Part shown: in pieces, positions 5,933-6,302 of the stretch | Position numbering within the stretch: position 1 is the stretch's first letter | Layout: each line of letters begins with the position of its first letter | NCBI GenBank assembly: GCA_016194725.1 | Contig: JACQAW010000391.1 | Coordinates: 1 to 6,302 of the forward strand | Length of the DNA: 6,302 bases | Direction: 5' to 3' | From: Deltaproteobacteria bacterium | GTDB taxonomy: Bacteria > Bdellovibrionota > UBA1018 > UBA923 | Translations under genes and position numbers: made by a program | The notes under the pieces: model-generated | The model's input: only the letters and a program-made list of their open reading frames with translations | The model's database searches: none | Told to the model about the DNA's origin: nothing

Positions 5933-5937
5933 CCTCC
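5933..5937 (-). promoter_or_regulatory. Ribosome binding site of the solute-binding lipoprotein gene
   Basis: GGAGG on the minus strand lies 8 bases before the ATG at 5924 and 17 bases before the second ATG at 5915, so it favours the first. It sits inside the 22-base gap after the alaS stop codon, which fits a shared transcript. Confidence 0.75.
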
Positions 5938-5946
5938 AGTAGAGGT

Positions 5947-6302
5947 CTATTGGGCTAGCAGATTCTGGATTGCTTGGAAAGCTTCGCTGAACTTTTCGTT
6001 CTTGCCGCCGGCCTGCGCCAGGTCGGGCTTTCCGCCACCCGTGCCTTCTATAATGGGCGCGACCTGCTTGATGATCTCGTTGGCCTTGTGCTTGTCGGTC
6101 CAGTCTTTCGTCACCGCGACGAGCAGCATGGTGCCACCTTTGGCTTTGTCCGTCGCGGCTAGCGCCACCACGGCTTTTTGCACCTTGGAGCGAATCAGGT
6201 CGGCCATGTCACGCAGGGCCTTGGCCGGGCTTTCAGCGTCGCCAAATTGCATGATGCCGCGAATGAACTTGCCGTCCTTGACTGTTACGGCTTCGGCGAT
6301 CC
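5947..6302 (-). CDS. alaS: Alanyl-tRNA synthetase, C-terminal end (about 117 aa in window)
   Basis: The open frame enters from the right edge and ends at a TAG (5947-5949), so only the 3' end of the gene is present. The translation runs AEAVTVKDGKFIRGIMQFGD, then LRDMADLIRSKVQKAVVALA, MLLVAVTKDWTDKHKANEII and GGGKPDLAQAGGKNEKFSEA, ending IQNLLAQ. The GGG-[KR]-PD-x-AQAGG block, preceded by an 'AVVAL...LLVAVTKD' strand pair, is diagnostic of the C-terminal C-Ala/DHHA1 region that closes bacterial AlaS. This region contacts the tRNA elbow and couples charging and editing of tRNA-Ala. The catalytic and editing domains lie outside the window. The 22-base gap to the downstream solute-binding gene suggests co-transcription. 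An internal ATG at 6252 is just a methionine in this frame and not the true start. Confidence 0.93.
   Translation of the reverse strand, partial: IAEAVTVKDGKFIRGIMQFGDAESPAKALRDMADLIRSKVQKAVVALAATDKAKGGTMLLVAVTKDWTDKHKANEIIKQVAPIIEGTGGGKPDLAQAGGKNEKFSEAFQAIQNLLAQ

Overview
The window holds seven genes plus a short partial one at its left edge, with almost no non-coding space. The longest gene-free stretch is about 86 bases, so nothing over 300 bases is left unexplained. GC content looks moderate to high. The gene set suggests a Gram-negative, free-living or predatory proteobacterium-like organism, with Bdellovibrionota or another former deltaproteobacterial lineage as my best guess. The pointers are a bacterial Rsm22-family protein, an HD-GYP protein with a non-sensory N-terminal domain, a lipoprotein-type peptide-binding protein and an AtoE-type fatty-acid carrier. 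This assignment is inferred from gene content and remembered resemblance, not from a search.

Layout: (1) 1-219, minus strand, the N-terminus of a short-chain fatty acid transporter (AtoE family) running off the left edge. (2) 280-654, plus, a short single-stranded DNA-binding protein without the usual acidic C-terminal tip, divergent from atoE across 60 bases that contain a perfect 7+5+7 inverted repeat. It is followed by a strong hairpin at 665-700. (3) 734-2008, plus, an Rsm22/METTL17-type methyltransferase-fold protein with a SAM-binding glycine loop and a cysteine set that resembles the Fe-S site of the mitochondrial proteins. (4) 1968-2387, minus, a small membrane-anchored protein of unknown function whose 3' end overlaps the rsm22-like gene tail to tail. 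(5) 2474-3448, plus, an HD-GYP-type phosphodiesterase candidate, overlapping by 4 bases (6) 3445-4125, plus, a small exported cysteine-rich protein of unknown function. (7) 4128-5924, minus, a peptide-type ABC transporter solute-binding lipoprotein. (8) 5947-6302, minus, the 3' end of alanyl-tRNA synthetase, 22 bases upstream of the solute-binding gene.

Three likely transcription units have some internal logic: alaS with the solute-binding lipoprotein, the HD-GYP gene with the cysteine-rich secreted protein, and ssb possibly reading through into the rsm22-like gene. The rest is a mixture of housekeeping and accessory functions. I see no mobile element, CRISPR array, tRNA, rRNA or recognisable defence module. 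The parts most worth a second look are the HD-GYP/cysteine-rich pair, the tail-less SSB and the bacterial Rsm22 homologue.
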